Shown here: in pieces, positions 33,927 through 43,139 of the stretch
How positions within the stretch are numbered: the stretch's first letter is position 1
Layout of the letters: every line of letters begins with the position of its first letter
DNA from: Holdemania massiliensis
GTDB lineage: Bacteria > Bacillota_I > Bacilli_A > Erysipelotrichales > Erysipelotrichaceae
NCBI RefSeq assembly: GCF_022440805.1
Contig: NZ_JAKNTK010000001.1
Coordinates: 1,736,001 to 1,800,000 of the forward strand
Length of the DNA: 64,000 bases
Direction: 5' to 3'
Position numbers and translations under genes: made by a program
Notes under the pieces: model-generated
The model's input: the letters and a program-made list of their open reading frames with translations, nothing else
The model's database searches: none
What the model was told of the DNA's origin: nothing

Positions 33927-34484
33927 ATGATTATTGTCAATGATTTAAAACCAGGAACAACATTTGAAAATGAAGGTAATATTTTTGTCGTTCTGGATAT
34001 TCAGCACAACAAAACTGCGATGCGTCAGATGATCGTTAAGGTCAAGGTTAAAAATCTGCGTACCGGAGTCATCAACGAAATTTCCTTTACCGGCGGCGAT
34101 AAGGTTGAACAGGCTCATATCGACAAGCGGGAAATGCAGTATCTGTATGATACCGACGATGCGTTAGTCTTTATGGACAATGAAACCTATGATCAGATTG
34201 AAATCCAGAAGGATCATCTGGAATGGGAAATGAAGTTCATGAAACCAAATGATAACGTAACCATCTCGATGTATGAAGGTGAAATTCTGGGAATTATTCT
34301 GCCGGATAAAGTCGAGCTGCAGATCGTTGAATGCGAACCAGCTGTTAAGGGTGATACAGCGACATCCGCTTCAAAAATGGCGAAGCTGGAAACGGGCTTG
34401 GAAATTCGTGTTCCGCTGTTTATTGAACAGGATGAAATGGTCGTCATCAACACGGCGGACGGCAAATATTCCGGACGCGCTTAA
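33927..34484 (+). CDS. efp: elongation factor P
   Basis: A 185-residue EF-P that relieves ribosomes stalled at proline runs. Three OB-like beta domains: residues 1-65, 66-128 and 129-185 (GDTATSASKMAKLETGLEI, then VINTADGKYSGRA). The domain-I loop, which in Bacillus reads HVKPGKGAAF with a modified Lys, here reads QHNKTAMRQM; the position of the modified residue is a Met. That loop type is one I recall from Mollicutes. Its own -10 (TATACT) lies just upstream and a terminator follows. The factor may work without a post-translational modification. Confidence 0.95.
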   Translation: MIIVNDLKPGTTFENEGNIFVVLDIQHNKTAMRQMIVKVKVKNLRTGVINEISFTGGDKVEQAHIDKREMQYLYDTDDALVFMDNETYDQIEIQKDHLEWEMKFMKPNDNVTISMYEGEILGIILPDKVELQIVECEPAVKGDTATSASKMAKLETGLEIRVPLFIEQDEMVVINTADGKYSGRA

Positions 34485-34495
34485 GCAGTCATGAA

Positions 34496-34527
34496 AGGTT
34501 TGGTCAGAGAGTGATCAAATCTTTTTT
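34496..34527 (+). terminator. terminator of efp
   Basis: AGGTTTGGTC (34496-34505) pairs with GATCAAATCT (34513-34522, two wobble pairs), followed by a T-run. Confidence 0.75.
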
Positions 34528-34557
34528 CATTTTCCGCTGCTTTTTTTGTGGAATGTC

Positions 34558-34586
34558 TTTACAAATAGACTTGTGAAGGTTATGAT
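34558..34586 (+). promoter_or_regulatory. sigma-A promoter of FMN riboswitch-ribU
   Basis: TTTACA (34558-34563) and TATGAT (34581-34586) are separated by 17 bases, directly before the aptamer. Confidence 0.75.
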
Positions 34587-34598
34587 AAAGACGATGAA

Positions 34599-34706
34599 AA
34601 CTTCAGGGCAGGGTGCAATTCCCGACCGGCGGTAAACCCCGCGAGCCAAATTTGGCTGAACTGGTGAAATTCCAGTGGCGACAGTACAGTCTGGATGAAA
34701 GAATGT
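34599..34706 (+). ncRNA. FMN riboswitch (RFN element)
   Basis: The RFN signature is complete: TTCAGGGCAGGGTG near 34602, AATTCCCGACCGGCGGTA from 34618, CCCCGCGAGCC near 34637, CTGGTGAAATTCCAG near 34661 and AGTCTGGATGAAAGAATG near 34688. FMN binding should let the terminator at 34737-34760 form and reduce expression of the riboflavin transporter gene. Confidence 0.95.
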
Positions 34707-34736
34707 TTTTTTTCTTTTTCATAGAGTGATTCCCCG

Positions 34737-34760
34737 AAGGTTTTGTTGAAACCTTTTTTT
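34737..34760 (+). terminator. riboswitch-controlled terminator
   Basis: AAGGTTT (34737-34743) and AAACCTT (34749-34755) form a stem before a T-run. CCGAAG (34734-34739) can also pair with CTTCGG (34765-34770), an alternative structure that may compete. Confidence 0.75.
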
Positions 34761-34809
34761 GTCGCTTCGGCATAAAAAGTGAAAGTTGTCAGAAATAGGA
34801 GGAAAAACG

Positions 34810-35412
34810 ATGACAAACAGAAAATTTTTCAACATTAAAACCATGGCTAAGGTCAGCATCTTGGCAGCGATTGCCTTTATCCTGATGGAATTTGATTTCC
34901 CGATTCCATTTATTGCCCCGCCGTTTTATAAGCTGGATTTCAGCGAAGTTGCGGTTTTGATCGGCGGTTTTGCGATGGGGCCGCTGGCCGGGGTTGCGAT
35001 TGAGGCGATGAAGGTCTTCCTAAGCTGTCTGTTCTTCGGTTCCGGTACGGCTTATGTCGGGGAATTGGCGAATTTTGTGATGGGCTGCGCGTTTATTCTG
35101 CCGGCCGCCTGGTTCTACCGCCGGCATAAAAATCTGAAAAGCGCACTGATCGGCATGATCTTCGGAACACTGTCGCTGATGCTGGTCGGCGGTCTGACGA
35201 ATTACTTTGTTATGCTGCCGGCGTATTCGTTCTTCTTTCATATGCCGCTGGAAGCGATCATTTCCATGGGGGCCGAGGTTGTTCCGTTTGTCAACAATGC
35301 GTTTACGCTGGTGCTGTTCTGCACGACACCGTTTAACTTGATTAAGGGCATTGTGACATCGCTGATGGTCTTCTTACTGTATAAGCATATTTCACCGATC
35401 CTGCACCGCTAA
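34810..35412 (+). CDS. ribU: riboflavin ECF transporter S component
   Basis: A 200-residue membrane protein with about six helices. It is the riboflavin-binding S subunit of an energy-coupling factor transporter; the ECF ATPases and T subunit are not in this window. The N-terminal KVSILAAIAFILMEFDFPIP and the KLDFSEVAVLIGGFAMGP loop are typical of RibU. ATG 34810 follows AGGAGG; the GTG/ATG further upstream (34786) lies before this site. Regulation by the FMN riboswitch just upstream strongly supports the substrate. Confidence 0.93.
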   Translation: MTNRKFFNIKTMAKVSILAAIAFILMEFDFPIPFIAPPFYKLDFSEVAVLIGGFAMGPLAGVAIEAMKVFLSCLFFGSGTAYVGELANFVMGCAFILPAAWFYRRHKNLKSALIGMIFGTLSLMLVGGLTNYFVMLPAYSFFFHMPLEAIISMGAEVVPFVNNAFTLVLFCTTPFNLIKGIVTSLMVFLLYKHISPILHR

Positions 35413-35493
35413 GATACGGACAAACGTGGGGACGGAGGCTGAATCAGCGGGAAACCGAAAAGGGCTGTGTCAGCGTTTGTTGTGATAAGCATG

Positions 35494-35526
35494 AAGCCGG
35501 GAACGCTCCGGCTTTTTCTTTTTTTT
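35494..35526 (+). terminator. terminator of ribU
   Basis: AAGCCGG (35494-35500) pairs with CCGGCTT (35508-35514), followed by a long T-rich run. The rest of 35413-35708 shows only a -10 (TATAAT 35679-35684) for the next gene. Confidence 0.8.
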
Positions 35527-35708
35527 GCTGTGAATTTCTGTTGGATGGGCTGTGACGGATTAAAAAAAGCAACGTTGTTGACTGGGCAGGAGGATCATTT
35601 CTGTTCATTCGACAGACGCTTTCATAAAAGAATCCAGACAAACCGTCAGTTTTCTTCGCAACTGAGGTCAATTTTTGATATAATGAAAAAGATTAGGAGG
35701 CACTGTGT

Positions 35709-36752
35709 ATGCAGAATATGTCGCGTAAGGCTAAATATGAAAAACTGAGGCAGGAATTGCAGAACGATGCGGAATCGCAGATCAGTACAAAGGGGATTTC
35801 CGCTTATGCTGAACGGTTAAGCCGTTTGGATACCACTGCAACTCAACAGCTGGAAGTGAAGGAAGAAGAAAACCATGATCCGATCCATCTGCGCCGCGAA
35901 GCTTATTTTGCGGATGAAACGCAGAAAGAGAAGGCAGGGACGGCAACCTCTTCTTTTAATAATGAATATCTTGACGAATACATCAGCGAAGTAAAGGAGT
36001 ACAACAAGCAGCGCGGACTGCTGGCCAGCGAAGATACGCAGGTCAATATTTTGAAGCAGCTGCGCGAGCAGAGCTCAATCCGTCCGTTTGAGGAAAAAAT
36101 GGTTAGCACCAGTAAGGATAATCTGCTGGATGATATGGATATTCCTTCTTTTGTGCTGCCGGAAGATGATACGCTGCGCAACACGATTTCATTGGAGGTC
36201 AAACAGCTGCTGGATCAGAGCGGCAATAGCCAAGAAATGCTGAAAACGTTGGAACCGGCGCCGGAAATCAAAAAGCCGCGGCGCATGAAACCGCCGGTCG
36301 AGGAGGAAGAATTTACAGACAGTCAGCCGATCATTGAAGAGGATGACGAGGAAGATGACGACGAATGGGATGACGAAGACGAGGAAGAAACGAAGAAGCC
36401 GCGTTGGAAGCTGTTCGGCCGTCGTCATGATGACGAAGACGACGAGGAAGATGAAACTCAGGAGGACGATGAGGATTGGGAGGATGATGATGAAACCCAG
36501 CCGCACCGCTTCTTCGGTAAACTGCGTTCGCATATGCAGGAGGAAAAAGAGCTGCGCGAAAAGCTGATGAGTGAAACTGTTCAGCTGCGGGCGCAGATGG
36601 ATGACTATGAAGATGAGCTGAACGATATGAACGATTCAGTTTCCTATACCAATCGTCTGCTGAACTTTATTTTGGTCCTGCTGATCCTGGCGCTGCTTGT
36701 GGTTTTAGGCATCGTCGTATACTGGATCCTGCTTCAGAAAGGAATTATTTAA
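35709..36752 (+). CDS. acidic coiled-coil protein with C-terminal membrane helix
   Basis: A 347-residue protein of no recognised family. Residues 1-190 are charged and partly coiled-coil. Residues about 200-270 are an extremely acidic stretch (runs of Asp and Glu with Trp). A second coiled coil (ELREKLMSETVQLRAQMDDY) precedes a single C-terminal helix (LLNFILVLLILALLVVLGIV) ending in a short tail, so the bulk is cytoplasmic. AGGAGG lies 8 bases before the ATG. It overlaps cmk by the TAATG junction. Its position ahead of cmk-der-gpsA suggests a housekeeping role, perhaps in envelope or division, but this is inference only. Confidence 0.7.
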   Translation: MQNMSRKAKYEKLRQELQNDAESQISTKGISAYAERLSRLDTTATQQLEVKEEENHDPIHLRREAYFADETQKEKAGTATSSFNNEYLDEYISEVKEYNKQRGLLASEDTQVNILKQLREQSSIRPFEEKMVSTSKDNLLDDMDIPSFVLPEDDTLRNTISLEVKQLLDQSGNSQEMLKTLEPAPEIKKPRRMKPPVEEEEFTDSQPIIEEDDEEDDDEWDDEDEEETKKPRWKLFGRRHDDEDDEEDETQEDDEDWEDDDETQPHRFFGKLRSHMQEEKELREKLMSETVQLRAQMDDYEDELNDMNDSVSYTNRLLNFILVLLILALLVVLGIVVYWILLQKGII

Positions 36753-37426
36753 TGAAATTGAACATTGCGATCGACGGGCCCAGTGCCGCCGGAAAAAGTA
36801 CGATTGCTCGGCGATTGGCCCGCGAGTGTGACTATATCCATCTGGATACCGGAGCGATGTACCGCTGCATCGCTTACAAAGCTTTAAATCAGGGCGTCGC
36901 ATTGGATGATGAAGCGGCGCTGGGAAGTTTGATCGATCAAACGGAAATTCGCTTAACCCCGCAAGGGCAGGTGTTCCTTGACGGTGAGGAAATGAAGGAT
37001 AAAATCCGTTCGGACGCGGTTTCAATGGCCGCCTCCCAGGTTTCCTCATGGAAGATAGTCCGTCAGAAATTAGTGGAGCGGCAGCAGAAAATGGCGCGCG
37101 ATAAAGGGGTCGTCATGGACGGCCGGGATATTGGCACAGTCGTGCTGCCGGATGCGGAAATTAAGATTTTCCTGACTGCTTCGCCCCAGGCGCGGGCCCA
37201 GCGGCGATTCTTGGAGAATCAGCAGAAGGGAATCAGCTCAGACTATCAACAGCTGGTCGCGGAGATCGCTCAGCGGGATAAACAGGACACGGAACGTGTG
37301 AATTCTCCGCTGCGGCAGGCTGAGGATGCCGTGGGCATCGATACCTCAGAGATGACCATTGATCAGGTTGTAGCAGCAATTCAGCGGTTAGTTGAGGAAA
37401 AAATGAAGGAGGGAAGCCATGATTAA
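36752..37426 (+). CDS. cmk: cytidylate kinase
   Basis: A 224-residue nucleoside monophosphate kinase converting CMP and dCMP to the diphosphates. P-loop [16 protein letters not shown] near residue 7; the CMP-binding [12 protein letters not shown] near 33; [16 protein letters not shown] near 128; the lid [13 protein letters not shown] near 153; ERVNSPL near 189. Standard length. It overlaps the upstream acidic-protein gene by one base and der by 8 bases. Confidence 0.95.
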   Translation: MKLNIAIDGPSAAGKSTIARRLARECDYIHLDTGAMYRCIAYKALNQGVALDDEAALGSLIDQTEIRLTPQGQVFLDGEEMKDKIRSDAVSMAASQVSSWKIVRQKLVERQQKMARDKGVVMDGRDIGTVVLPDAEIKIFLTASPQARAQRRFLENQQKGISSDYQQLVAEIAQRDKQDTERVNSPLRQAEDAVGIDTSEMTIDQVVAAIQRLVEEKMKEGSHD

Positions 37427-38723
37427 AGGCGTGGTTGCCATCGTTGGCCGTCCGAATGTCGGAAAGTCAACGATTTTTAATCGAATTCTGGGCGAACGTG
37501 TTTCAATCGTCGAGGATACGCCGGGCGTAACCCGGGATCGGATTTATGGAAAAGGAACGTGGCTGACCCAGGATTTCCGCATTATTGATACCGGCGGAAT
37601 TCAGCTGGAAAATCAGCCGTTTCAGGAAGAAATAAAAGCTCAGGTTGAAATTGCGATCGAGGAAGCCGACGTCATTTTATTCATCGTCAACGGCCGCGAT
37701 GGCGTAACCGGGGACGACGAATTCATCGCCCGGATGTTAAGACGCAGCGGCAAGCCTGTGGTTCTGGCTGTGAACAAGATTGACGACGCAACGCTGCAGG
37801 GCAATATTTATGAATTTTATGCGCTGGGTTTATCCGAGCCGATTGCGGTCAGCGGATCGCACGGCATCGGCATCGGCGATGTGATGGATGCCTTGGTTGA
37901 AGCCTTTCCCGAGAAGCAGCAGCCGGAGCTGGAAGGCATTCGCTTTGCGGTGATCGGCCGTCCGAATGTCGGAAAGTCAAGCTTAGTCAATGCCCTGTTA
38001 AAGGAAGAACGGGTTATTGTATCGGATATTGAAGGTACGACCCGCGATGCCATTGATACGCCGTTTGAACAGGATGGCAAACATTATGTCGTCGTGGATA
38101 CGGCGGGCATCCGCAAGCGCGGCAAAGTGTATGAGAACATTGAAAAGTATTCGGTGCTAAGAGCGATGAGCGCGATTGAACGATGCGATGTCGTCTTGTT
38201 TGTCATTGATGGCGAAAGCGGAATCCGCGAACAGGATAAGCATGTTGCCGGTTATGCTCATGAAGCAGGCAAGCCGATCATCATTGTTTACAACAAGTGG
38301 GATGCGGTGGAAAAAGACGAGAAAACGATGAATCGGGTAACGGAACAGATCCGCACCCAGTTTGTCTATCTGAGCTATGCGCCGATTCTGTTTGTTTCCG
38401 CGAAAACCCATCAGCGCGTCAATACCCTGCTGCCGATGATTGAGGATGTTTATCACTATTCGCAGCTGCGGATTGCGACCAACGTCTTAAATGAAGTTGT
38501 TATGGACGCTCAGCTGACAACGCCGGCACCGACGCATAACGGACAGCGGTTAAAGATTTTGTATGCATCGCAGGTGGCGGTGGCTCCGCCGACCTTCGTC
38601 TTATTTGTCAACGATCCGCAGCTGCTGCACTTCTCTTATCGGCGCTATATTGAGAATCGGCTGCGGGAAGCGTTTGGCTTTGACGGATCACCGATTCGGA
38701 TCATCGCCCGCAGTAAGGACTAA
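37419..38723 (+). CDS. der: ribosome-assembly GTPase Der (EngA)
   Basis: A 434-residue protein with two GTPase domains and a C-terminal KH-like domain; it acts in 50S subunit maturation. Domain 1: [13 protein letters not shown] near 9, DTPGVTRDR near 33, DTGGIQ near 56 and NKID near 118. Domain 2: [13 protein letters not shown] near 182, GTTRDAIDT near 205, [10 protein letters not shown] near 227 and NKWD near 292. The KH region spans about 350-434. Between cmk and gpsA, as in Bacillus. Confidence 0.97.
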   Translation: MIKGVVAIVGRPNVGKSTIFNRILGERVSIVEDTPGVTRDRIYGKGTWLTQDFRIIDTGGIQLENQPFQEEIKAQVEIAIEEADVILFIVNGRDGVTGDDEFIARMLRRSGKPVVLAVNKIDDATLQGNIYEFYALGLSEPIAVSGSHGIGIGDVMDALVEAFPEKQQPELEGIRFAVIGRPNVGKSSLVNALLKEERVIVSDIEGTTRDAIDTPFEQDGKHYVVVDTAGIRKRGKVYENIEKYSVLRAMSAIERCDVVLFVIDGESGIREQDKHVAGYAHEAGKPIIIVYNKWDAVEKDEKTMNRVTEQIRTQFVYLSYAPILFVSAKTHQRVNTLLPMIEDVYHYSQLRIATNVLNEVVMDAQLTTPAPTHNGQRLKILYASQVAVAPPTFVLFVNDPQLLHFSYRRYIENRLREAFGFDGSPIRIIARSKD

Positions 38724-38735
38724 AGGAGGCGCAGT

Positions 38736-39725
38736 ATGAAAATTTGCGTATTGGGCAGCGGAAGCTGGGGCACAGCGCTGGCACAGGTGCTGGCGGACAA
38801 TCATCATGACGTGGTTGTCTGGGGCAAAAGCCCGGAGGAAATCGCGGATCTCAAGCTTCACCGGAACACCAAGTATTTTCCCGAGGTTCTGGTCAATCCG
38901 GCAATTGAAGCGACGCTGGATTTTGCTGTCGTTGCGTCCGCGGACATTCTGCTTTTAGCCGTGCCGACCGGTGCGGTTGAAGAAGTCAGCCGGCAGGCCG
39001 CCGCGGTGCTGGATCATCCGGTCATCGTAATCAATGTCGCGAAGGGCTTTCATCCGACAACCCACAAGCGGCTCAGTGAAGTGATTAAAGAATGCTTTAC
39101 GCCGCAAACGTTGACCGACGTCGTATCGCTGATCGGACCTTCGCATGCCGAAGAGGTCATTCTGCGCAAGCTGACGTCTGTCAATGCAGTGTGTGAAAAC
39201 GAAGCCTCCGCTCGCCAGATTCAGGAACTGTTCTCCAATGAATATTTCCGCGTTTACCGCGGGACGGATGTGATCGGCTCGGAAACCGGCGTGGCGATTA
39301 AAAATATCATGGCAATTGCCAGCGGCATTATTACCGGCTTAGGTGAAGGCGACAACGCCCGGGCGGCGCTGATGACGCGCGGCCTGGCGGAAATGTCGCG
39401 TTATGGAATTGCCCAGGGCGGACGGGCCGAAACCTATTTGGGATTAACCGGTGTCGGGGATTTGATTGTCACCTGTACCTCCCAGCATTCCCGCAATTTC
39501 CAAGCCGGCGTGCAGATCGGCCGGCAGGACAGTGCGGAGATCTTCTGGAAAACCAATAAAAAGACGGTTGAGGGCGTGAAAGCGGCCAAGGTCATCTATG
39601 AGGAATCCATAAAAAAACACATCAGCATGCCGATCACCGAACAGGTCTACCGCGTTCTCTATGAAGGCGAAAAGCCGTCAAAGGCGATCAAGCTGCTGAT
39701 GGCCCGGGAACTGAAGTCAGAATAA
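38736..39725 (+). CDS. gpsA: glycerol-3-phosphate dehydrogenase (NAD(P)+)
   Basis: A 329-residue cytosolic enzyme that makes sn-glycerol 3-phosphate from dihydroxyacetone phosphate for membrane lipids. NAD-binding GSGSWGTALAQVLADN near residue 6; VAKGFHP near 102; GPSHAEEV near 134; catalytic Lys in VAIKNIMAIASGI near 188; the GLTGVGDLIVTCTS segment near 234. AGGAGG lies 8 bases upstream. It ends at a hairpin terminator. Confidence 0.96.
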   Translation: MKICVLGSGSWGTALAQVLADNHHDVVVWGKSPEEIADLKLHRNTKYFPEVLVNPAIEATLDFAVVASADILLLAVPTGAVEEVSRQAAAVLDHPVIVINVAKGFHPTTHKRLSEVIKECFTPQTLTDVVSLIGPSHAEEVILRKLTSVNAVCENEASARQIQELFSNEYFRVYRGTDVIGSETGVAIKNIMAIASGIITGLGEGDNARAALMTRGLAEMSRYGIAQGGRAETYLGLTGVGDLIVTCTSQHSRNFQAGVQIGRQDSAEIFWKTNKKTVEGVKAAKVIYEESIKKHISMPITEQVYRVLYEGEKPSKAIKLLMARELKSE

Positions 39726-39747
39726 AAGCCCGTTGCGGGGCTTTTTC
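39724..39747 (+). terminator. terminator of gpsA
   Basis: AAAGCCC (39725-39731) pairs with GGGCTTT (39738-39744) around GTTGCG, followed by T residues. It overlaps the gpsA stop codon. Confidence 0.8.
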
Positions 39748-39777
39748 TGATGGAATGAGAAGGAGGTGCTGAGACGT

Positions 39778-42700
39778 ATGATTTTGGATGAAACTCAGCT
39801 CAGTCAATATTTTGATGAGCGAACGTGGAATCTGGCTCGGCGTTATCATCAGGAACGTTCGATTATCCAGTCACTGTCCGCGGTAGAATACCGCACGCTG
39901 CAGCTGATTGAGGTTGAAGCGGTTGTTTATCCGTATCTGCAGCACATCAAACTGTCACTGCATTGGCAAACCGGTGAATTGCTGCGCTTCAGTTGCGAAT
40001 GTCCGTATTGTGTTCAGGACGAAAAAGCCTGTGCGCACATCGGGGCAGTTTTGATGTTTTTAAAGGAGCGAACCATTGATCATTTTCCCTACTATTACCG
40101 TGAGAATGCCGCGGATTATATCCAGCAGCTGCGCCGCCGGCAGATGTTTTCGCAAAGCGAACAGCTGATCGAAACGTATGTCAATGCGGCGGTGCTGGAT
40201 GATCCGACCCTTTTGCAGAGCGATCCGGTCGGATTGCTTCCGGAGGTCATCTTTTCCAATTCAGAACTGCTGGTCAGCTTTCGGATCGGCCGCAAGAAAA
40301 AATACATTCTGAAAAATCTCGGTGAGTTTCTGGCGCGGATGAATGAAGCGGCGATTGTCAGCTATGGCAAGGAGCTGCAGTTCCTGCATGTTCCGGAATC
40401 GTTTGACGAAGGTTCGCAGCGAATCCTGCGGTTTATCCGCCGCAATTATGATCCGCAGAAAAGTTTCGGAACGAGTCCGCGCTATGTGAATCTGGTCGGC
40501 GGCAGCGTCGATGATTTTTATGAGCTGTTTTTAAATCATCCGGTGATGATGGCGGATGGCCGGCCAATGGTGATGATTGAGGAGAATCCGCAGTTCACGC
40601 TGCAGGTAGAAAGCCAGAACCAGGACTATCAGCTGCAGATCACACCCCACGAATATCGGTATCTTGCAAGCAATGAAGCGGACTACGTGTATGTCGGCGG
40701 AACGCTGATTCGGCTTCTGCCGCGTTATCGAATCCTGTGCGGACCGCTGCTGAAACGGCTGCAGCAGGGCGGCAAGCTGCTGATCAGTCATGAACAGATC
40801 AAGAATTTCTATTACAATGTTCTGCAGCCGATCAGTGAATTGATTCCGGTTTTGGGCATGGAAGATCTGCCGGTTCGCCTGGATCCGTTAGTCACACGGG
40901 TGTATATTGACGAGCCGACGCCGCACACGATCATGATTACGATCCGTTTCTGTTACGGCAATAACGAATACATCGGTTTCGATACGCTGACCAATCGGGA
41001 TAACCGCAATCTACGTAAAGAACAAAAGGTGCGGGCGATTATCCGGCAGTATGTAACCCGGATTGATACGCTGACCCAAATTGCCTGGATTGAGAAAAAT
41101 GAAACCAAGGAATTCAGCTTCCTGGCAGAAGGGGTAGGCAAGCTGATGGATCTGGCCGAGGTGTATATCTGTGAATCGCTGAAAAATGTCCAGATTCGCT
41201 CACGTGCCTCGTTCTCCGTTGGAGTTCGGCTGACTTCCGGACTGCTGGAGCTGCAGCTGGACAGCCCGCAGCTGTCGTCTGAGGAGCTGGAAGAAATTTT
41301 CCGCGGTTATCAGCAGAAGAAAAAATATGTGCGGTTAAAAAACGGCGATTACTTCGCGATCGGTGAAGGGGATACCGAAGAGGTGCTGGCGATGCTGGAT
41401 GCGCTGCAGGTTGATCCAAAGCAGCTTGCGCAAGGTTCGCTGACGTTGGAAAATTATCGGGCGCTGGCGTTGAATGAACGTTTGATGAGTACGCCGGAAA
41501 TCAAGGTGGAACGCGATCAGGAATTTAAGACGATGATCCGTGATTTCAAAAATATCGAAGAGAGTAAATTTGACGTACCGCCGTCAATGCGGAAGATCCT
41601 GCGGACCTATCAGAAGGAAGGCTTCCGCTGGCTAAAAACGATTGCGCATTATGGCTTCGGCGGAATTTTGGCGGACGATATGGGTATCGGCAAGACGCTG
41701 CAGATGATCGCGGTGCTACTGGATGCTCAGCTGCACAACGAAGCCGGCTGCAGTCTGGTCGTTACTCCAGCTTCGCTGATCCTCAACTGGCAGGCGGAAA
41801 TCCGGCGGTTTGCGCCGCAGTTAAAATGCGCCTGTGTTCATGGAACATTAAAAGAGCGTCAGGATCAGTGGGCACTGGCCGATCAGGTCGATGTTCTGAT
41901 CACTTCTTACGACTATGTCAAGCGCGATGAAGCGATGCTTAAACCGCTGCAATTTCAGTATTTGGTACTGGATGAAGCGCAGGCGATCAAAAACCAGCGA
42001 ACCAAGAGCGCCCAGGCAGTAAAACAGATCCAGGCTCGCCATCGGTTCGCCTTAACTGGAACGCCGATTGAAAATTCACTGGCAGAACTGTGGTCGATTT
42101 TTGATTTTCTGATGCCGGGGTATCTGTTCAGCTACGCCCAATTTAAAGAAAATTACGAACTGCCGATTGTGCGCTATCAGGATGAGGAACGTCTGACACT
42201 GTTAAAGAAACTGGTGTCGCCGTTTATTCTGAGGCGGGTCAAACAGGATGTTTTAAAGGAACTGCCGGAGAAGACGGAAACAGTGCTGCAGATCGAATTC
42301 AGTGAAGCGGAAAAGAAGCTGTATCAGGCCTCTTTGCAGCAGATTCAGACGCAGCTGGCGCAGACGCTAGACCAACCGGCCAACGTCGGCAGTTCCAAGA
42401 TCATGATCCTGGCGATGCTGACGCGGCTGCGGCAGATCTGTTGTGATCCGGGGCTGGTATTTGAAGGATACGGGGGCGAGCGAAGCAAGCTGGCAGCCTG
42501 TATGGAACTGATTGAAAATGCGGTGGACTCCGGCAAGAAAATTTTGGTATTTTCCCAGTTTACAACGATTCTGGACAAACTGCGTCAGGAATGCGAAAAG
42601 CGGCAGATCGCTACTTATCTGTTAACCGGCTCAACGCCGAAGCAGCAGCGTTTTGATTTGATGGAAAGCTTTAATCGGGATAAAACACCGGTCTTTCTGA

Positions 42701-42999
42701 TCTCATTAAAGGCCGGCGGGACCGGGCTGAATCTGACGGGGGCAGAGATTGTCATTCACTATGATCCATGGTGGAACTTGTCGGCTGAAAACCAGGCCAC
42801 CGACCGTGCTTACCGAATCGGTCAGACGCGCAATGTGCAGGTCGTCAAGCTGATTGTCGAGGGAACGGTAGAAGAGAAAATCAGCAAGCTTCAGCAGCAG
42901 AAGCAGCAGCTGTCGCAATCGGTTATCGAAGGCTCTGACGGATCGATTGCCGCAATGAGCCGCGAGGAAATTCTCGAACTGTTTGAAAACGAGTTCTAA
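39778..42999 (+). CDS. SWIM zinc-finger SNF2-family helicase
   Basis: A 1073-residue Swi2/Snf2 DNA translocase. A SWIM zinc finger is at about residues 66-84 (CECPYCVQDEKACAH). A long non-catalytic N-half (about 90-600) follows. The two RecA-like domains (about 615-1070) have ILADDMGIGKTLQ, DEAQAIKN, LTGTPIENSLAEL, SLKAGGTGLNLTGA and QATDRAYRIGQ. It probably remodels protein-DNA complexes; targets are unknown. AAGGAGG is 11 bases before ATG 39778; the GTG at 39766 lies inside that site. It is a single gene with its own terminator. Confidence 0.92.
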   Translation: MILDETQLSQYFDERTWNLARRYHQERSIIQSLSAVEYRTLQLIEVEAVVYPYLQHIKLSLHWQTGELLRFSCECPYCVQDEKACAHIGAVLMFLKERTIDHFPYYYRENAADYIQQLRRRQMFSQSEQLIETYVNAAVLDDPTLLQSDPVGLLPEVIFSNSELLVSFRIGRKKKYILKNLGEFLARMNEAAIVSYGKELQFLHVPESFDEGSQRILRFIRRNYDPQKSFGTSPRYVNLVGGSVDDFYELFLNHPVMMADGRPMVMIEENPQFTLQVESQNQDYQLQITPHEYRYLASNEADYVYVGGTLIRLLPRYRILCGPLLKRLQQGGKLLISHEQIKNFYYNVLQPISELIPVLGMEDLPVRLDPLVTRVYIDEPTPHTIMITIRFCYGNNEYIGFDTLTNRDNRNLRKEQKVRAIIRQYVTRIDTLTQIAWIEKNETKEFSFLAEGVGKLMDLAEVYICESLKNVQIRSRASFSVGVRLTSGLLELQLDSPQLSSEELEEIFRGYQQKKKYVRLKNGDYFAIGEGDTEEVLAMLDALQVDPKQLAQGSLTLENYRALALNERLMSTPEIKVERDQEFKTMIRDFKNIEESKFDVPPSMRKILRTYQKEGFRWLKTIAHYGFGGILADDMGIGKTLQMIAVLLDAQLHNEAGCSLVVTPASLILNWQAEIRRFAPQLKCACVHGTLKERQDQWALADQVDVLITSYDYVKRDEAMLKPLQFQYLVLDEAQAIKNQRTKSAQAVKQIQARHRFALTGTPIENSLAELWSIFDFLMPGYLFSYAQFKENYELPIVRYQDEERLTLLKKLVSPFILRRVKQDVLKELPEKTETVLQIEFSEAEKKLYQASLQQIQTQLAQTLDQPANVGSSKIMILAMLTRLRQICCDPGLVFEGYGGERSKLAACMELIENAVDSGKKILVFSQFTTILDKLRQECEKRQIATYLLTGSTPKQQRFDLMESFNRDKTPVFLISLKAGGTGLNLTGAEIVIHYDPWWNLSAENQATDRAYRIGQTRNVQVVKLIVEGTVEEKISKLQQQKQQLSQSVIEGSDGSIAAMSREEILELFENEF

Positions 43000-43004
43000 A
43001 TGAT

Positions 43005-43045
43005 ACGGCTTTCATTCAAATAATTGTTTGAAATGCCGTTTTTAT
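43005..43045 (+). terminator. terminator of SNF2 gene
   Basis: ACGGC plus TTCAAA arms (43005-43020) pair with TTTGAAA and GCCGT (43027-43039), followed by T-rich sequence. Confidence 0.65.
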
Positions 43046-43059
43046 TTTGTGAAAAGGGG

Positions 43060-43088
43060 TTGTCAAGGTGGATATACGCTGTTATAAT
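43060..43088 (+). promoter_or_regulatory. sigma-A promoter of degV
   Basis: TTGTCA (43060-43065) and a perfect TATAAT (43083-43088) have a spacing of 17. Confidence 0.85.
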
Positions 43089-43139
43089 GGGTTAGATTTT
43101 TATGTTGATATTCAAACTATCTCAAGGAGGAGAACCGAT

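Noticed and set aside
36300..36490. GA-rich repeat in the acidic gene that looked like a microsatellite
   Set aside because: It stays in frame and encodes the Asp/Glu tract; it is coding sequence.
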